Position numbers and translations under genes: made by a program. A stretch of 64,000 nucleotides of DNA from Thermomicrobium sp. 4228-Ro. Lineage in GTDB: Bacteria > Chloroflexota > Chloroflexia > Thermomicrobiales > Thermomicrobiaceae. Positions within the stretch are counted from its first letter, which is position 1. Each line of letters begins with the position of its first letter. Positions 42,001-50,879 of the stretch are shown here, in pieces. Location: contig NZ_JAPFQM010000006.1 of NCBI RefSeq assembly GCF_026241205.1, positions 434,001-498,000 on the forward strand, in the 5' to 3' direction. The notes beneath the pieces are model-generated. The model was not told where the DNA came from, did not search any database, and was given only the letters and a program-made list of their open reading frames with translations.

Positions 42001-44504
42001 ACTGTGTTGGAGAGCACAATCTCGGTTGCTGCGAGGAGTCGTGCGAGCGCCTCCGGGTCGTTCCGCACACCAGGTGCGACAAGCTGGAGGAGCGATCCCG
42101 CTTCGTCCGGCGACGACAGGCGCTCGATCTGTCGCCGGAGTTCCAGGAGTTGACCGAGCTGTTCCAACAGCACTGGGGTCGCCTCCTCGAAGCTCTGTGT
42201 GCCGCGATAGTGCTTCTTGAGCAGCTTGCGGCACTGCCAATAGGCTGGGCGGGCCCAACGGAAGCGAGCGGACCAGAGCCGCTGCCACTCGAGAACTGCG
42301 CCATTCATGGCGAGCGGCAGCAAGTCTTCGTTCCATTCGCCCCGAATGGCCTCGCGGAGCCGCTGCTCGTCGCGCAGTGCCCGGGCAAGCTCCCGTACCT
42401 TCGTGAGTATTGGCTGCGCGGCCTTTCGACACCAATCGACCGGAAGAACGAGATCGCCGTCGAGGCATTCCGCAACACGGATCAGGCTCTCGAGGTCTCG
42501 TACAGTCTGCGGCGGACGAAGTTCGAGTGCTCGGGAAAGATCATGAGCAGCTCGCCCGACCTCCTGGACGAGAGATCGAATGACTGAGACGTGCTCAGCG
42601 ATGCGTATCAGGTCATCCCGATTCAGGGAAGGGCCCTGGCGGGACAGGAGTTCGACGAGCTGCTCCGCTTGACTAGCCAGCCTTCGCAGGTTCCACGAAG
42701 GAGCGAAAACGTTCTGCTGCGACAGTATCATGGGGTCGAGTTCGGGCAAGTGTTCTCGCTCGATTTCGTGAAGCCTTTGCAGGCACGCTGTTGCGGTCTT
42801 TGCCCAGTCGGCCCACTGCGTTACCTCAGCTTGTTGTAGCCAACTCTGCGGAAACGGTGGGCAAGCCTCGAATGCCAGAAGCACCTCGAGAAATCTCCGG
42901 AGTTCCACAAAATCGTTCGGAGCGACGAGGCCGAGCTGCGTACTGCTCTCTCGTACACGGTTGACCAGATCATCGAGCGCTGCTGAGGCGTTCAGGACGG
43001 CGGTCTCGAGCATCGCCTCTGGGTAATCCAGTTGGACGCCGTACCACGGGAAGGTGCTCCCTTCACGCAGGAGGTCGATGCCCTCGGCGAAGGCAGCCGC
43101 CTCGTCGCGGAGTTCGACGAGGTCTTGGCGCGTGAGCTGCTGAGGCTTCAGCTTGATCTTCCCGAAGAGCGTCGGTTGTGGAAGCGCTGCCAGTCGAGCG
43201 ATTACCTCGAACGGTGTTTGCCCGAGAGGCTCCTCTGGTGTGTGAAGGGCATGGACATAGTCACGCAGCTGATCACGGCGGTGGCGCACTCGTTGTGGCA
43301 TATCCGAAGAAGTCTGGCCTTGAAGAATCCAGTGCTTGTCGAGCTCGTCGGTAATCGATTGGAGCACAGCACGGCGCTGCGCTTGGTGGCTGTGAAGATT
43401 GAGACAAAACGGAGCGAGACCGACCTGCTCCAAGCGCCGCTCGACGACATCGAGTGCGGCACGCTTCTCGCTGACGAAGAGTACCGTTTTCCCCTGAGCC
43501 AGCTGGTCGGCAATGATGTTGACGATCGTCTGGCTCTTCCCGGTACCGGGTGGCCCTTGAATGACGAACGTGTGGCCTCGACGAGCGGCGAGGACCGCTT
43601 GCAGTTGGCTACTGTCAGCTGGCAACACTGTAGCAACGTCCTCGGGTGAATACTGGGTATCCAGCTGCCTGGGATCCTCGAGCGGGAACGTCTCGGGAGT
43701 CTTCGTGCCAGCCAGTGTCTGGATAACCGGATGCTGGACGATACGGTCAGCATTGCGCTGCAGGTCTCGATAGATGGCAGTCTTCTGAAAGGCGAAGCGT
43801 CCGATCCAGCACCTGTATCGGACGGACCAGCCGCGAATCCGAACGCGTTCCTCGAACTGCGATAAAATGCTCTCGACCGATTCCTCTCCTGAGACTTCGA
43901 GGTCTTCGAGCGGAATCTTCTCGAGTTCAGTGAGATATACAGACAGTGCTTGATTGAGCTGAATATCTTCCTCTTCCGCTATCGACACGAAGAATGGTTG
44001 GCCGGGAGCTTCCCGTTCGACTGCGATCGGCACGAGAACCAGCGGCGAAATCCAGGTCGACTGCGATCGGCTGCCCGATACAGTCACGCTCGGTGACCAC
44101 TCGAGAGCTCCGAAGGCGAGATACAACGTCCAGAAGCCGGCGTCGTCGTACGTCAGCTTGGCCCGCCGTGTCATCTCGGTCAGTCGGCGCTCGAGCTCCT
44201 TTTGAGGCTGCTCGAACACGAGCACTGGTCCTGTTCGACTAGCCATGGTGGGCTGCCTTCCCGCAGCCCACGAATCCTGTGGTCTGCCACCAGCTTCGTC
44301 GTCTTCCTCCTCGCTCGTTGCCATCCCGATCGCGCGGAGCTGCTCCCCGTCCTGCACGAGGAGTTGCCAGATCTCTTGCGGGGTAGGGGCGAGCGGTTCG
44401 AGCCGATGCCGTGCATGGATGAGCGGATTGCGGGACGTCAAATCGAGCAAGCGCTTGGCACGTTCGTCGAGCCATCGACGGAGCGTCGTGTCGCGCTGTT
44501 GCAT
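39084..44504 (-). CDS. Giant DUF4011 / superfamily 1 helicase / Vsr-like nuclease / DUF3320 protein
   Basis: 1806 residues from ATG 44504. Order: DUF4011-type N-terminus (RLLDLTSRNPLIHARHR, about 15-150), split SF1 helicase with Walker A GPPGTGKSQTIV near 317 and DEAS box (VVIIDEASQV) near 1235, then QLPPT and VTRAREQLILV, a Vsr/PD-(D/E)XK-like nuclease near 1555-1660 (YRIDLAIPD ... CIAVECDGATYH) and a DUF3320 tail (about 1720-1790). A long helical insertion (about 450-1180) separates the helicase motifs. Proteins of this architecture occur in defence islands, where they are reported as single-gene anti-phage systems (the hhe type). No partner gene is adjacent. Confidence 0.88.
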   Translation of the reverse strand: MQQRDTTLRRWLDERAKRLLDLTSRNPLIHARHRLEPLAPTPQEIWQLLVQDGEQLRAIGMATSEEEDDEAGGRPQDSWAAGRQPTMASRTGPVLVFEQPQKELERRLTEMTRRAKLTYDDAGFWTLYLAFGALEWSPSVTVSGSRSQSTWISPLVLVPIAVEREAPGQPFFVSIAEEEDIQLNQALSVYLTELEKIPLEDLEVSGEESVESILSQFEERVRIRGWSVRYRCWIGRFAFQKTAIYRDLQRNADRIVQHPVIQTLAGTKTPETFPLEDPRQLDTQYSPEDVATVLPADSSQLQAVLAARRGHTFVIQGPPGTGKSQTIVNIIADQLAQGKTVLFVSEKRAALDVVERRLEQVGLAPFCLNLHSHQAQRRAVLQSITDELDKHWILQGQTSSDMPQRVRHRRDQLRDYVHALHTPEEPLGQTPFEVIARLAALPQPTLFGKIKLKPQQLTRQDLVELRDEAAAFAEGIDLLREGSTFPWYGVQLDYPEAMLETAVLNASAALDDLVNRVRESSTQLGLVAPNDFVELRRFLEVLLAFEACPPFPQSWLQQAEVTQWADWAKTATACLQRLHEIEREHLPELDPMILSQQNVFAPSWNLRRLASQAEQLVELLSRQGPSLNRDDLIRIAEHVSVIRSLVQEVGRAAHDLSRALELRPPQTVRDLESLIRVAECLDGDLVLPVDWCRKAAQPILTKVRELARALRDEQRLREAIRGEWNEDLLPLAMNGAVLEWQRLWSARFRWARPAYWQCRKLLKKHYRGTQSFEEATPVLLEQLGQLLELRRQIERLSSPDEAGSLLQLVAPGVRNDPEALARLLAATEIVLSNTVEIGLLRILSRQQQAPDEAIQYAKELLEQWEPLHFLLEQLSLILPSSARIDEASAETLQDLLEAARRFADWWKEAEPFVANPLPLDRLPALLRQVAEMDELYNQLRDIEHKVSQSWAFVPERSVTTWHTLSEQLNVWRALCARLPRRTIPQALRAAALDPTLRPAADQLDGAVKECGQRLAQLAELFTEDPLRVKHRVSLAEVACFLTSGDDREFQRPVTFEMLTDLLGQLRERLPDVRRFRRACGARDELARELSLEIVQSLVTEKTLDARSIPDIVESIVLRHWLTWVMQERRPLSDFDKNRHEERRREFQSLDESLERWRVEQLVASLNDRRTDVFATHPAFALLKREANKRRRQRSLRSIFKEAFPLILRVKPCWLMSPLSVSHFLQSEHEFDVVIIDEASQVRPEEAIPALYRARQTIVCGDSKQLPPTRFFESAVLDMVEGNQKDEEEWTLDLGESVLEALEGRYPTIRLLWHYRSKDERLIAFSNVVFYGSSLITVPSPRDPERPTGIEYRLVNGTYRRGGTRPVKPNGGRRARRFHGDRINEEEIDEVCRLVEEHLQRWGTKRSLGVVTINEPQMNVLLDELERRTAERPALRDLWDTTKWPAGEEFFVKNLEAVQGDERDVIIVSTVYGRDEEGRFTLQLGPLTQAGGERRLNVLVTRAREQLILVTSLRPEDFRLEDEERQISLRIVRDYLRFARDSILPAPDPAQRHNLYESEFERIVADVIRSWGYHVLPQYGVGPYRIDLAIPDPENPERVCIAVECDGATYHSLPTVRERDRLRQQWLERNGWTVIRVWSSDWWYHRQRAQEELRRQLEEAVARLHERTALAPFPSTKSRLIEITPQRFHPAEDLREILLQRGVVAVYGDSSHSSRRIPRIAHPDYPRSKRSINEIDERELRDLILVVVETLETVTREQLVSEIARLLGFQRTGSRIRERIEAALTSLLRRKSLQQDDGGRLRRTRTS

Positions 44505-44731
44505 ATCGACCCCTCTGTCACCAGGAAATTCAGCAGAGTCGTACTATTTTATCTTATGCTCACTGGATGTTCGTTCTCAAGGGGGCGTAACGTACCGCCT
44601 ATCTCCAGCCGTTGCTGTACCCATGACCCGTGAGAGAGCCGGAGCGATAGGCTTGCTCTGCCCAAGCGATCGGGAGTAGGGTGGACGATAGCGGTAGTGC
44701 ACGTACGCCGCTGAGGCGGAAAGGAGGTCGC

Positions 44732-46750
44732 GTGCGGAGGCTGACGATCCGCTTCCTGATCTGGCTGCGCTCGAGTTCGAGTCTCGCCCGCTGGGGTCTC
44801 CTCGCTCTGATCGTCGGGATCATCGTTGGTTTCGGAGCCATCCTCTTCTACTGGCTTCTCGAACAGAGTACCCACTGGTTGCTCGCTGGCATCGGTGGCT
44901 ATGAACCACCAGCTCCTTATGCCGAAGGGAATCGGTCGCCGAGCGATTCGCTCCCGTCGTGGATCGTGCCGCTCGTCGTGGCAGCCGGCGGTCTCGTGAG
45001 CGGCATCCTCGTCCAGCGGTCCGCTCCGGAGGCGGCTGGACATGGTACCGATGCGGCGATCGAAGCTTTCCACTATCGCGAGGGGCGCGTGCGGCTGCAG
45101 ATTGTTCCGGTCAAGGTTCTCGCCTCGGCGATCACGATCGGCTCGGGAGGGTCGGGTGGCCGTGAGGGGCCGACTGCCCAGATCGCCGCTGGGCTCGGTT
45201 CCTTTCTAGCCGAGATCGTGCGCCTGCGTCCAGCGGATCGGCGGATCCTGCTCGCTGCAGGAATGGGAGCTGGCATCGGGGCAATCTTCCGAGCACCACT
45301 GGGTGGCGCAGTTCTGGCAGCCGAGATCCTCTACGTGCACGACTTCGAGGCGGCGGTGCTCTTCCCAGCGTTCCTCGCTTCCATCGTCGCGTTCGCGATC
45401 TATGGGAGCTGGTTCGGTTGGGAGCCGATCTTCGGCTCGCGACCGGATCTCCGGTTCGCTTCGGCGGTGGAGTTGCCGGCTTATGCCGGCCTCGGTCTTC
45501 TCTGTGGCCTCGTCGGCATCGTCTACGCGAAGACGTTCTACGGCGTCGAGCGCGGCTTCCGTCGCCTACCCTTGCCGGCCTGGCTACGGCCAGCACTCGG
45601 GGGCCTCCTGACGGGGCTCCTGGGTCTCGCGTTTCCACAGGCGCTCGGTACTGGCTACGGTTGGGTACAGTGGCTGATGGATCCGGCGAATGCCGCTGCG
45701 ATCTCGCTCGGCATCTTGCTCCTGCTTCCGTTCGTCAAGATCCTGGCGACGGCATGCAGCATCGGTTCGGGAGGCTCGGGCGGCATCTTCGGCCCAGGCG
45801 TCGTGATCGGGGCGTTCGTCGGTGTGGCGTGGTGGCGCATCCTGACCGATCTCGGAGTACCCGGGACGCCTGGAGTCGCGCCGTTGGTGATCATCGGGAT
45901 GATGGCGCTCTTCGGCAGCATCGCTCATGCTTCGTTGGCGACGATGCTGATGGTCGCCGAGATGACCGGCAATCTTTCGCTCCTCGCTCCGGCGATGCTC
46001 GCCGTGGGTATCGCGAGTCTCGTCGTAGGAAACCAGACGATCTACCGGAATCAGGTCCCGCGCCGTGCGGATTCCCCAGCCTTCCGGCTCCAGTACAGCT
46101 TCCCGTTGCTGCGTGGGCTGCAGGTGCGCGATGCCAAAGAAGCGCCGCCGCTCGTGTTGCGGCTCGGTATGCCGACGGCCGAAGCGCTCCGCCAAGTCGA
46201 GTCGGCCGGACTCTCGGCAGCACCGGTCGTCGATGCCCAGGATCGGCTCGTCGGTATCGTGTTCCGCGAGCGGCTGCGTGAGGGGGTGCGGCTCGACGAG
46301 CGGTCGGTGGAGCGAGGTCCCACAGCCCACGAGACGGAACAGCTGGACGACGTGTTCCAGCGGGTCATCGAACAACCCTCCCAATGGCTTCCCGTCGTAG
46401 GTGAGGACGGTACGCTCCAGGGGATCGTCACGCCACGCGGTATCCTCGCTGCTTACCGCCGGGCGAGTCGCGATGCGGTCCGGCACCTCGAGTGGGTCAC
46501 GACGGAGCAGGTTCTGCTCGATGTTTCGGTTCCCTCGTCGTCACCATCTGTCGGGCGAGCGCTCAAGGATCTTCGGCTGCCGTCCGATGCGCTCGTCATC
46601 GCGATCCGGCGTGGTGGTACAACGTTGGTCCCGCGGGGGGACACGCGGATCGAAGCGGGTGACCGGCTGACCATCCTGGTCAAAGTCGCGAGTGCAGAAC
46701 GGGTTCGCGAGTTCTTCGGTGATCACCAGGTCGTGGACGAGCCCTCGTAA
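44732..46750 (+). CDS. ClC-type chloride channel or antiporter with CBS pair and TrkA_C domain
   Basis: 672 residues from GTG 44732, chosen for the strong AAGGAGG at 44721-44727; a GTG at 44681 is weaker. The ClC core (about 30-435) has GSGGSGGREGP including the gating-glutamate position, GAGIGAIFRAPLGG and GSGGSGGIFGPG. Then two CBS domains (about 450-600) and a TrkA_C/RCK-C domain (about 605-665, with VPSSSPSVGRALKDLRLP). The C-terminal extension suggests nucleotide-sensitive gating. The gate Glu suggests Cl-/H+ exchange, but this cannot be settled by reading. Confidence 0.92.
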   Translation: MRRLTIRFLIWLRSSSSLARWGLLALIVGIIVGFGAILFYWLLEQSTHWLLAGIGGYEPPAPYAEGNRSPSDSLPSWIVPLVVAAGGLVSGILVQRSAPEAAGHGTDAAIEAFHYREGRVRLQIVPVKVLASAITIGSGGSGGREGPTAQIAAGLGSFLAEIVRLRPADRRILLAAGMGAGIGAIFRAPLGGAVLAAEILYVHDFEAAVLFPAFLASIVAFAIYGSWFGWEPIFGSRPDLRFASAVELPAYAGLGLLCGLVGIVYAKTFYGVERGFRRLPLPAWLRPALGGLLTGLLGLAFPQALGTGYGWVQWLMDPANAAAISLGILLLLPFVKILATACSIGSGGSGGIFGPGVVIGAFVGVAWWRILTDLGVPGTPGVAPLVIIGMMALFGSIAHASLATMLMVAEMTGNLSLLAPAMLAVGIASLVVGNQTIYRNQVPRRADSPAFRLQYSFPLLRGLQVRDAKEAPPLVLRLGMPTAEALRQVESAGLSAAPVVDAQDRLVGIVFRERLREGVRLDERSVERGPTAHETEQLDDVFQRVIEQPSQWLPVVGEDGTLQGIVTPRGILAAYRRASRDAVRHLEWVTTEQVLLDVSVPSSSPSVGRALKDLRLPSDALVIAIRRGGTTLVPRGDTRIEAGDRLTILVKVASAERVREFFGDHQVVDEPS

Positions 46751-46853
46751 GACCCTTCCGTTCGCCTTCTGGCGGATGCTGTCTCGGGGCTCGCCAGTGT
46801 CGGGTATGCTGGGCGGGGAACGCACCGGAACAGTGCAGAGAGGAGGGTGACCC

Positions 46854-48470
46854 GTGGCGACGGTGGCGGAGGTGGTGGCGCAAGAGTTGCGCGCCGCGGG
46901 GATCGACCGTGCGTTCGGTCTCCCTGGCGGCGAGGTGCTGCTGCTCATCGATGCACTGCGCCGGGCAGAGATTCCGTTCACGCTCTGTCGGCATGAGGCT
47001 GTCGCTGGCATCGCGGCTGGGGTCTACGGGAAGCTCCGGCGGACTGCCGGCTTGGCAGTGGCAACGTTGGGCCCCGGTGCGGCCAACCTGATGCTGGCGC
47101 TCGCCAATGCCTGTCTCGATCGCGAGCCGCTCCTGGCCATCACGGCTGACCTTCCCGCGAGCTGGCCGCCGAGCCACACGCACCAGCGGTTACCGCTCCA
47201 CGAGGTGTACCGGCCTCTCGTCAAGCACGTCGAAGCGGTGACGCCGCTCGATCCGCACCTGGTCGTCCGGCGGGCACTGGCGGCGGCGACGAGCGAGCCC
47301 GCTGGGCCGGCCTACCTCACGCTCTCGGCCGAGGATGCCGCGCAACCTGCCCGGCTGGTGAGCGACGAGGCACGGTCGGTGCAGCCGATCAGCTCGCCGG
47401 TGGAAGCGCGGGTGGCGGCCGAGGAACTGGCGCGACGCCTGAGCGAGGCGGAGCGTCCGTTGGTCGTCCTCGGTCTCGGCGTTCGCCCGGACCTTGCACC
47501 AGCGCTGCGGCGCTGGCTGGCAGCCTGGCGCGTGCCGGTCGCGGTGACGCCGAAGGCGAAGGGGCTGGTCGACGAGCGCGATCCAGCGACCGATTTCGTC
47601 GGTGTGGTCGGTGGGATGGCGATCGACGACCTCATGGTGGAGGCGGTGCAGCGTGCCGACCTCATCGTCGGCTTCGGCTTCGACCCGGTCGAAGTCGACA
47701 AGACCTGGCATGCGCACCGACCGATCCTCTGGGTCCTGGAGTCGGCGCAGGCGGCCGGCGTGCTCCCGCGACGCGAGGTCCTCCTGGTCGAGCACGGTGC
47801 GCTTCTGGCAGCGCTCGACGAACTCGCACCGCCGCGCAACTGGGAGCGACCGTTCCGGGAGATCCAGGAAGAGCGCGCAGCGATCGCTGCCGGGCGGAGT
47901 CGGGCGCCGGTACGCGGGCTGGCACCGGTCGGGATCGTCGAGGCGCTGGCTCGGGTGCTGCCGCCCGAGACGATCGTGACGACCGATGTCGGATCGCACA
48001 AGTACCTCTTCGGCCAGTTCTGGCCGAGCCGGCATCCGGAGACCTTCTGGGTGTCGAACGGACTTTCCGGTATGGGATACGGGTTGGCGGCGGCGATCGG
48101 GGCGAAGCTGGCGCGGCCGGACGCACCGGTGCTGGCGGTGCTGGGGGACGGTGGGTTCTCGATGGTCTGCCAGGAACTCGAGACAGCGCAGCGGGTGGGT
48201 GCGCCGGTGATGATGCTGGTGATCGCCGACCGCTCGTACTCGCTCATCCGGATCGGGCAGGAGAACCGGGGGCTCCCGCGCTACGGGGTCGACTTCGAGC
48301 CGATCGACAGCGTGCTGGTCGCACGAGCGTGCGGGTGCGCAGGAACGGTAGCCCGGACGATCGAGGAACTGGCTGCGGCAGCCAGGGAGGCGCTGGCAGC
48401 GACCCAGCGAGGGATCCCGTTCGTCATCGAGGTGCCGCTCGACCCGGAGGCTTACCGGCCGATCGTGTGA
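46854..48470 (+). CDS. Thiamine-diphosphate-dependent enzyme, acetolactate-synthase-like
   Basis: 538 residues from GTG 46854 with AGGAGGG upstream. Three-domain POX/ALS fold: catalytic Glu in CRHEAVAGIAAG (about residue 44), FAD/middle domain (about 185-320) and ThDP motif GDGGFSMVCQELETAQ (about 427-443). The FAD-binding signature typical of acetolactate synthases is weak, and the Asn at the end of the ThDP motif is replaced (VIADRSYS), so the product may be a decarboxylase or lyase rather than acetolactate. No ilvN/ilvC neighbours. Confidence 0.8.
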   Translation: MATVAEVVAQELRAAGIDRAFGLPGGEVLLLIDALRRAEIPFTLCRHEAVAGIAAGVYGKLRRTAGLAVATLGPGAANLMLALANACLDREPLLAITADLPASWPPSHTHQRLPLHEVYRPLVKHVEAVTPLDPHLVVRRALAAATSEPAGPAYLTLSAEDAAQPARLVSDEARSVQPISSPVEARVAAEELARRLSEAERPLVVLGLGVRPDLAPALRRWLAAWRVPVAVTPKAKGLVDERDPATDFVGVVGGMAIDDLMVEAVQRADLIVGFGFDPVEVDKTWHAHRPILWVLESAQAAGVLPRREVLLVEHGALLAALDELAPPRNWERPFREIQEERAAIAAGRSRAPVRGLAPVGIVEALARVLPPETIVTTDVGSHKYLFGQFWPSRHPETFWVSNGLSGMGYGLAAAIGAKLARPDAPVLAVLGDGGFSMVCQELETAQRVGAPVMMLVIADRSYSLIRIGQENRGLPRYGVDFEPIDSVLVARACGCAGTVARTIEELAAAAREALAATQRGIPFVIEVPLDPEAYRPIV

Positions 48471-48525
48471 GCCGCGTGCCGGTGGATACGCGCGCCCCTG
48501 GCTCGTGACCACGCGGAACCTCCGC

Positions 48526-48545
48526 CACACCGGCTCGCCGGTGTG
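48526..48545 (+). terminator. Hairpin after the ThDP enzyme gene
   Basis: CACACCGG pairs with CCGGTGTG around CTCG, 56 bp after the stop codon. No T-run; a weak terminator candidate. Confidence 0.35.
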
Positions 48546-48699
48546 CCGTGCCCGGTCGCCCGGGTGCACCTTTCTGTGGTGCAACCGGTATCGGGTCGGC
48601 CGGACCCGAATGGCCGAGGGCCGAGCATGGAGCGCCGCGTGAGCGGATCCGATGTGCGTGGTGGGCCGGGTCGATCCTGCTCGGCAGCTGTTCGGACGC

Positions 48700-48728
48700 T
48701 GGACAGGCGGCGCATCCTCGTGTAGGCT
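48700..48728 (+). promoter_or_regulatory. Promoter for the T-box/lysX transcript
   Basis: TGGACA at 48700-48705, 17-bp spacer, TAGGCT at 48723-48728. Start of transcription is expected near 48735, just where the T-box leader structure begins. Confidence 0.55.
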
Positions 48729-48734
48729 AAAGGG

Positions 48735-49021
48735 GTGAACAAGCGAGCGCCGCAAAGGCGGCGAAGAGGAGAGTACCCAGCGGGATCGGTCCAGCGAGCC
48801 GCGGGTGGTGGGAAGGCGGCCCGTTACCGTTGGGGAAGAAGGCCTCGGAGCTGCGTCCCGATCCGCGCGATGCGCGGGGTAGGCGACGACGGTGGCCCCC
48901 GTTATCGGGCCGCACTCGGTTGCCTGGCCGAGTGGTCGAGGCCGTGTCCCGCGAGGGCACGGCGAAGCGGGGTGGTACCGCGAGACAGCACCGCTCGCCC
49001 CCGCCGGGGCGAGCGGTTTTT
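48735..49021 (+). ncRNA. T-box riboswitch leader, probable tRNA-Lys specificity
   Basis: The conserved T-box sequence AAGCGGGGTGGTACCGCG is at 48965-48982. An intrinsic terminator follows at 48991-49021 (CCGCTCGCCCC pairing with GGGGCGAGCGG, then five T). Upstream elements match Stem I: GAGGAGAGTACC near 48765, a distal bulge/loop block with AGCGAGCC and GGTGGTGGGAAG near 48793-48814, and a CCTCGGAGCTGC block after the specifier. By alignment of that block the specifier codon is AAG (48839-48841), Lys. Binding of uncharged tRNA-Lys would favour the antiterminator and lysX expression. Confidence 0.9.
48991..49021 (+). terminator. T-box regulated intrinsic terminator
   Basis: Eleven-bp GC stem (48991-49001 with 49006-49016), four-base loop, then TTTTT at 49017-49021. 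Mutually exclusive with the antiterminator that uses the T-box sequence just upstream. Confidence 0.85.
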
Positions 49022-49340
49022 GCTTCGTGGAGCGAGCGACTGGTGAAGCAGACGGCACGACGACTGGCGATCGGTGGACGAACGACTGCGGCACGCGCCG
49101 GTGGCGCGGTGGCGCGGTCGGTTGGTGCTGCTCGCTCCCTCTCGCTGTTCCGTTCCTCGAGCCAGCCCGGTATACCCCTCCAGCCTGCCTGGGAGGTGAC
49201 GCGCGAACTCCGGCAGCAGGCGACGCACGGTGCCCAGCCGCACAAACGCGGGACGAAACGCCTGGCCTGAGGGCCAGCGGAATCCGTCAGCCGGTCGGTG
49301 TGCGGTTGGTTCAGGTGTCGTCAGCAGTCGGAGGAACGTC
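49022..49340. other. Stretch between T-box terminator and lysX
   Basis: About 320 bp. I looked for a lysW gene (about 55 residues, two CxxC pairs, acidic EDWGE-type C-terminus) in all frames and found none. A small CTGGCC/GGCCAG hairpin is at about 49262-49277. Otherwise nothing recognised; it would be a long 5' leader if lysX starts at 49341. Confidence 0.4.
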
Positions 49341-50225
49341 GTGGAGCGCGTACGGGTCGGCCTGGTCTACGGTCTCTTGCGAACGGAAGAACGGTTGTTG
49401 ATCGCGGCGCTCGAAGCTCGCGGCGCCGTGGTCGAGCGCCTGCTCGACCGGCAGGTGCGGCTGGAGGCCACTGCGCCGCCGCCGCAGTACGACGTCGTGG
49501 TCGGTCGCTCGGTGAGCCAGCAGCGCGGTCTGCACGTGGCGAGCATCTTCGAGGCCTGGGGGATCCCCGTCGTCAACCCGACGCGGGTCCTCGAGGTCTG
49601 CAACGACAAGCTCCGCACGACCGCGCTCCTGGCCGGAGCCGGTATCCCTCAGCCGCGCGTCATCGTCGCCTTCAGCCCCGAGGAGGCGCTGGTGGCAGCC
49701 GACGAGCTCGGCTATCCGGTCGTCGTCAAGCCGCCGCTGGGGTCCTGGGGGCGACTCCTGGCCCGTGTCAACAGTCGGCGGGCGCTCGAGGAGCTCGTGC
49801 GGCACAAGCGCCTGCTCGGCGGATTCCACCACGGGACGCTCTATATCCAGGAGTGGGTGCCCAAGCCGGGACGCGACATCCGGGCCTTCGTCGTCGGTGA
49901 GGAGACGATCTGCGCCATCTACCGGAGCGCGCAGCATTGGGTGACGAATACCGCGCGTGGCGGCCGTGCCTCGAACTGTCCGGTGACACCGGAACTCGCC
50001 GAACTGTGCAGCCGTGTCGCGCGGGCGGTCGGCGGCGGTGTGCTGGCCGTCGACGTGCTGGAACACCCGGAGCGCGGCTACCTGGTGAACGAGGTCAACG
50101 CGACGATGGAGTTCCGCAACTCGATCGCACCGACCGGCGTGGACATTCCCGGTCGCGTCGCCGATTACGTGCTCGCGGTGGCCCGGGCACAGCGCCCGGC
50201 GACGCTCCTGGCTGCCTCGCACTAG
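49341..50225 (+). CDS. lysX: LysX-type ATP-grasp ligase (lysine biosynthesis, alpha-aminoadipate pathway)
   Basis: 294 residues from GTG 49341 with GGAGG 6 bases upstream. RimK-like ATP-grasp fold: [51 protein letters not shown] (ATP lysine and Gly loop), [14 protein letters not shown], and the metal site [13 protein letters not shown]. LysX joins the carrier LysW to alpha-aminoadipate; the close paralogue ArgX uses glutamate. The upstream T-box with a Lys-type specifier supports LysX. No lysW, lysZ or lysY is adjacent. Confidence 0.88.
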   Translation: MERVRVGLVYGLLRTEERLLIAALEARGAVVERLLDRQVRLEATAPPPQYDVVVGRSVSQQRGLHVASIFEAWGIPVVNPTRVLEVCNDKLRTTALLAGAGIPQPRVIVAFSPEEALVAADELGYPVVVKPPLGSWGRLLARVNSRRALEELVRHKRLLGGFHHGTLYIQEWVPKPGRDIRAFVVGEETICAIYRSAQHWVTNTARGGRASNCPVTPELAELCSRVARAVGGGVLAVDVLEHPERGYLVNEVNATMEFRNSIAPTGVDIPGRVADYVLAVARAQRPATLLAASH

Positions 50226-50431
50226 TCGTGCCAGCACCGCAGGCGCCCGCTTGTCCGGTTCGGCTGGCCGGTGCGACGCGTCGTACTGGGGGTTCCTCGG
50301 CGCACAGCTGGCTCCCCGTGGCGCAGCGCTGACGCCGAGCAGCTGCGCGTTTTCCGCTCGGTGAATCGGTTGCCTTTTCGGTCAGTCCATGTCATGCTGG
50401 CTCCGACGCGGCACACGAACGGAGGGTGGCC

Positions 50432-50872
50432 ATGGAGGAACCACGAGGTCTGGCCGGGTGGCAACAGCGGGCGCAGGCAGTGGACGTGGAGACGGCCGGG
50501 TGGATCGCGCTGGCGCTGGAGACGGTCTTCGGCTGGTTCTTCATCCTCGGGGTGGGGCATGCCTACGCGGGGCGGCTGTGGCGGGCGATCGGCCTGCTGG
50601 TCGGCTGGTGGCTGGTGCTGGGCTTTCTCGGGTTCGTGAGCACGGTGACGCTCGGTGTGCTCGGCTGCATCGCGGTGCCGGTCTGGATCGTCGTGCCGGT
50701 CGTCTCGGGCCTCCTGGCACGGCGGACGGTACTGACCGAAGGGCGCACCGGGAGCTGGGGCGCGGTGCTCGGCTTGGGTGGTGCGGGGTGTCTCGTTATC
50801 CTCACAGCTGCCTGTCTGCTGGCGTCGGTCTTCGGGGTGCTCGGCGCGCTGCTCAGTGCCGGGAGCGGATGA
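50432..50872 (+). CDS. Small polytopic membrane protein
   Basis: 146 residues from ATG 50432; GGAGGG is 6 bases upstream. Three or four transmembrane helices (about 22-42, 45-75, 76-98 and 110-145) with FFILGVGHAYAGRLWRAIG near the first turn, reminiscent of TM2-type proteins. No known activity. Stands alone between lysX and the defence region. Confidence 0.6.
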   Translation: MEEPRGLAGWQQRAQAVDVETAGWIALALETVFGWFFILGVGHAYAGRLWRAIGLLVGWWLVLGFLGFVSTVTLGVLGCIAVPVWIVVPVVSGLLARRTVLTEGRTGSWGAVLGLGGAGCLVILTAACLLASVFGVLGALLSAGSG

Positions 50873-50879
50873 CGTGGTG

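Noticed and set aside
49022-49340. Search for lysW next to lysX
   Set aside because: No frame shows the two CxxC pairs and acidic tail of LysW.
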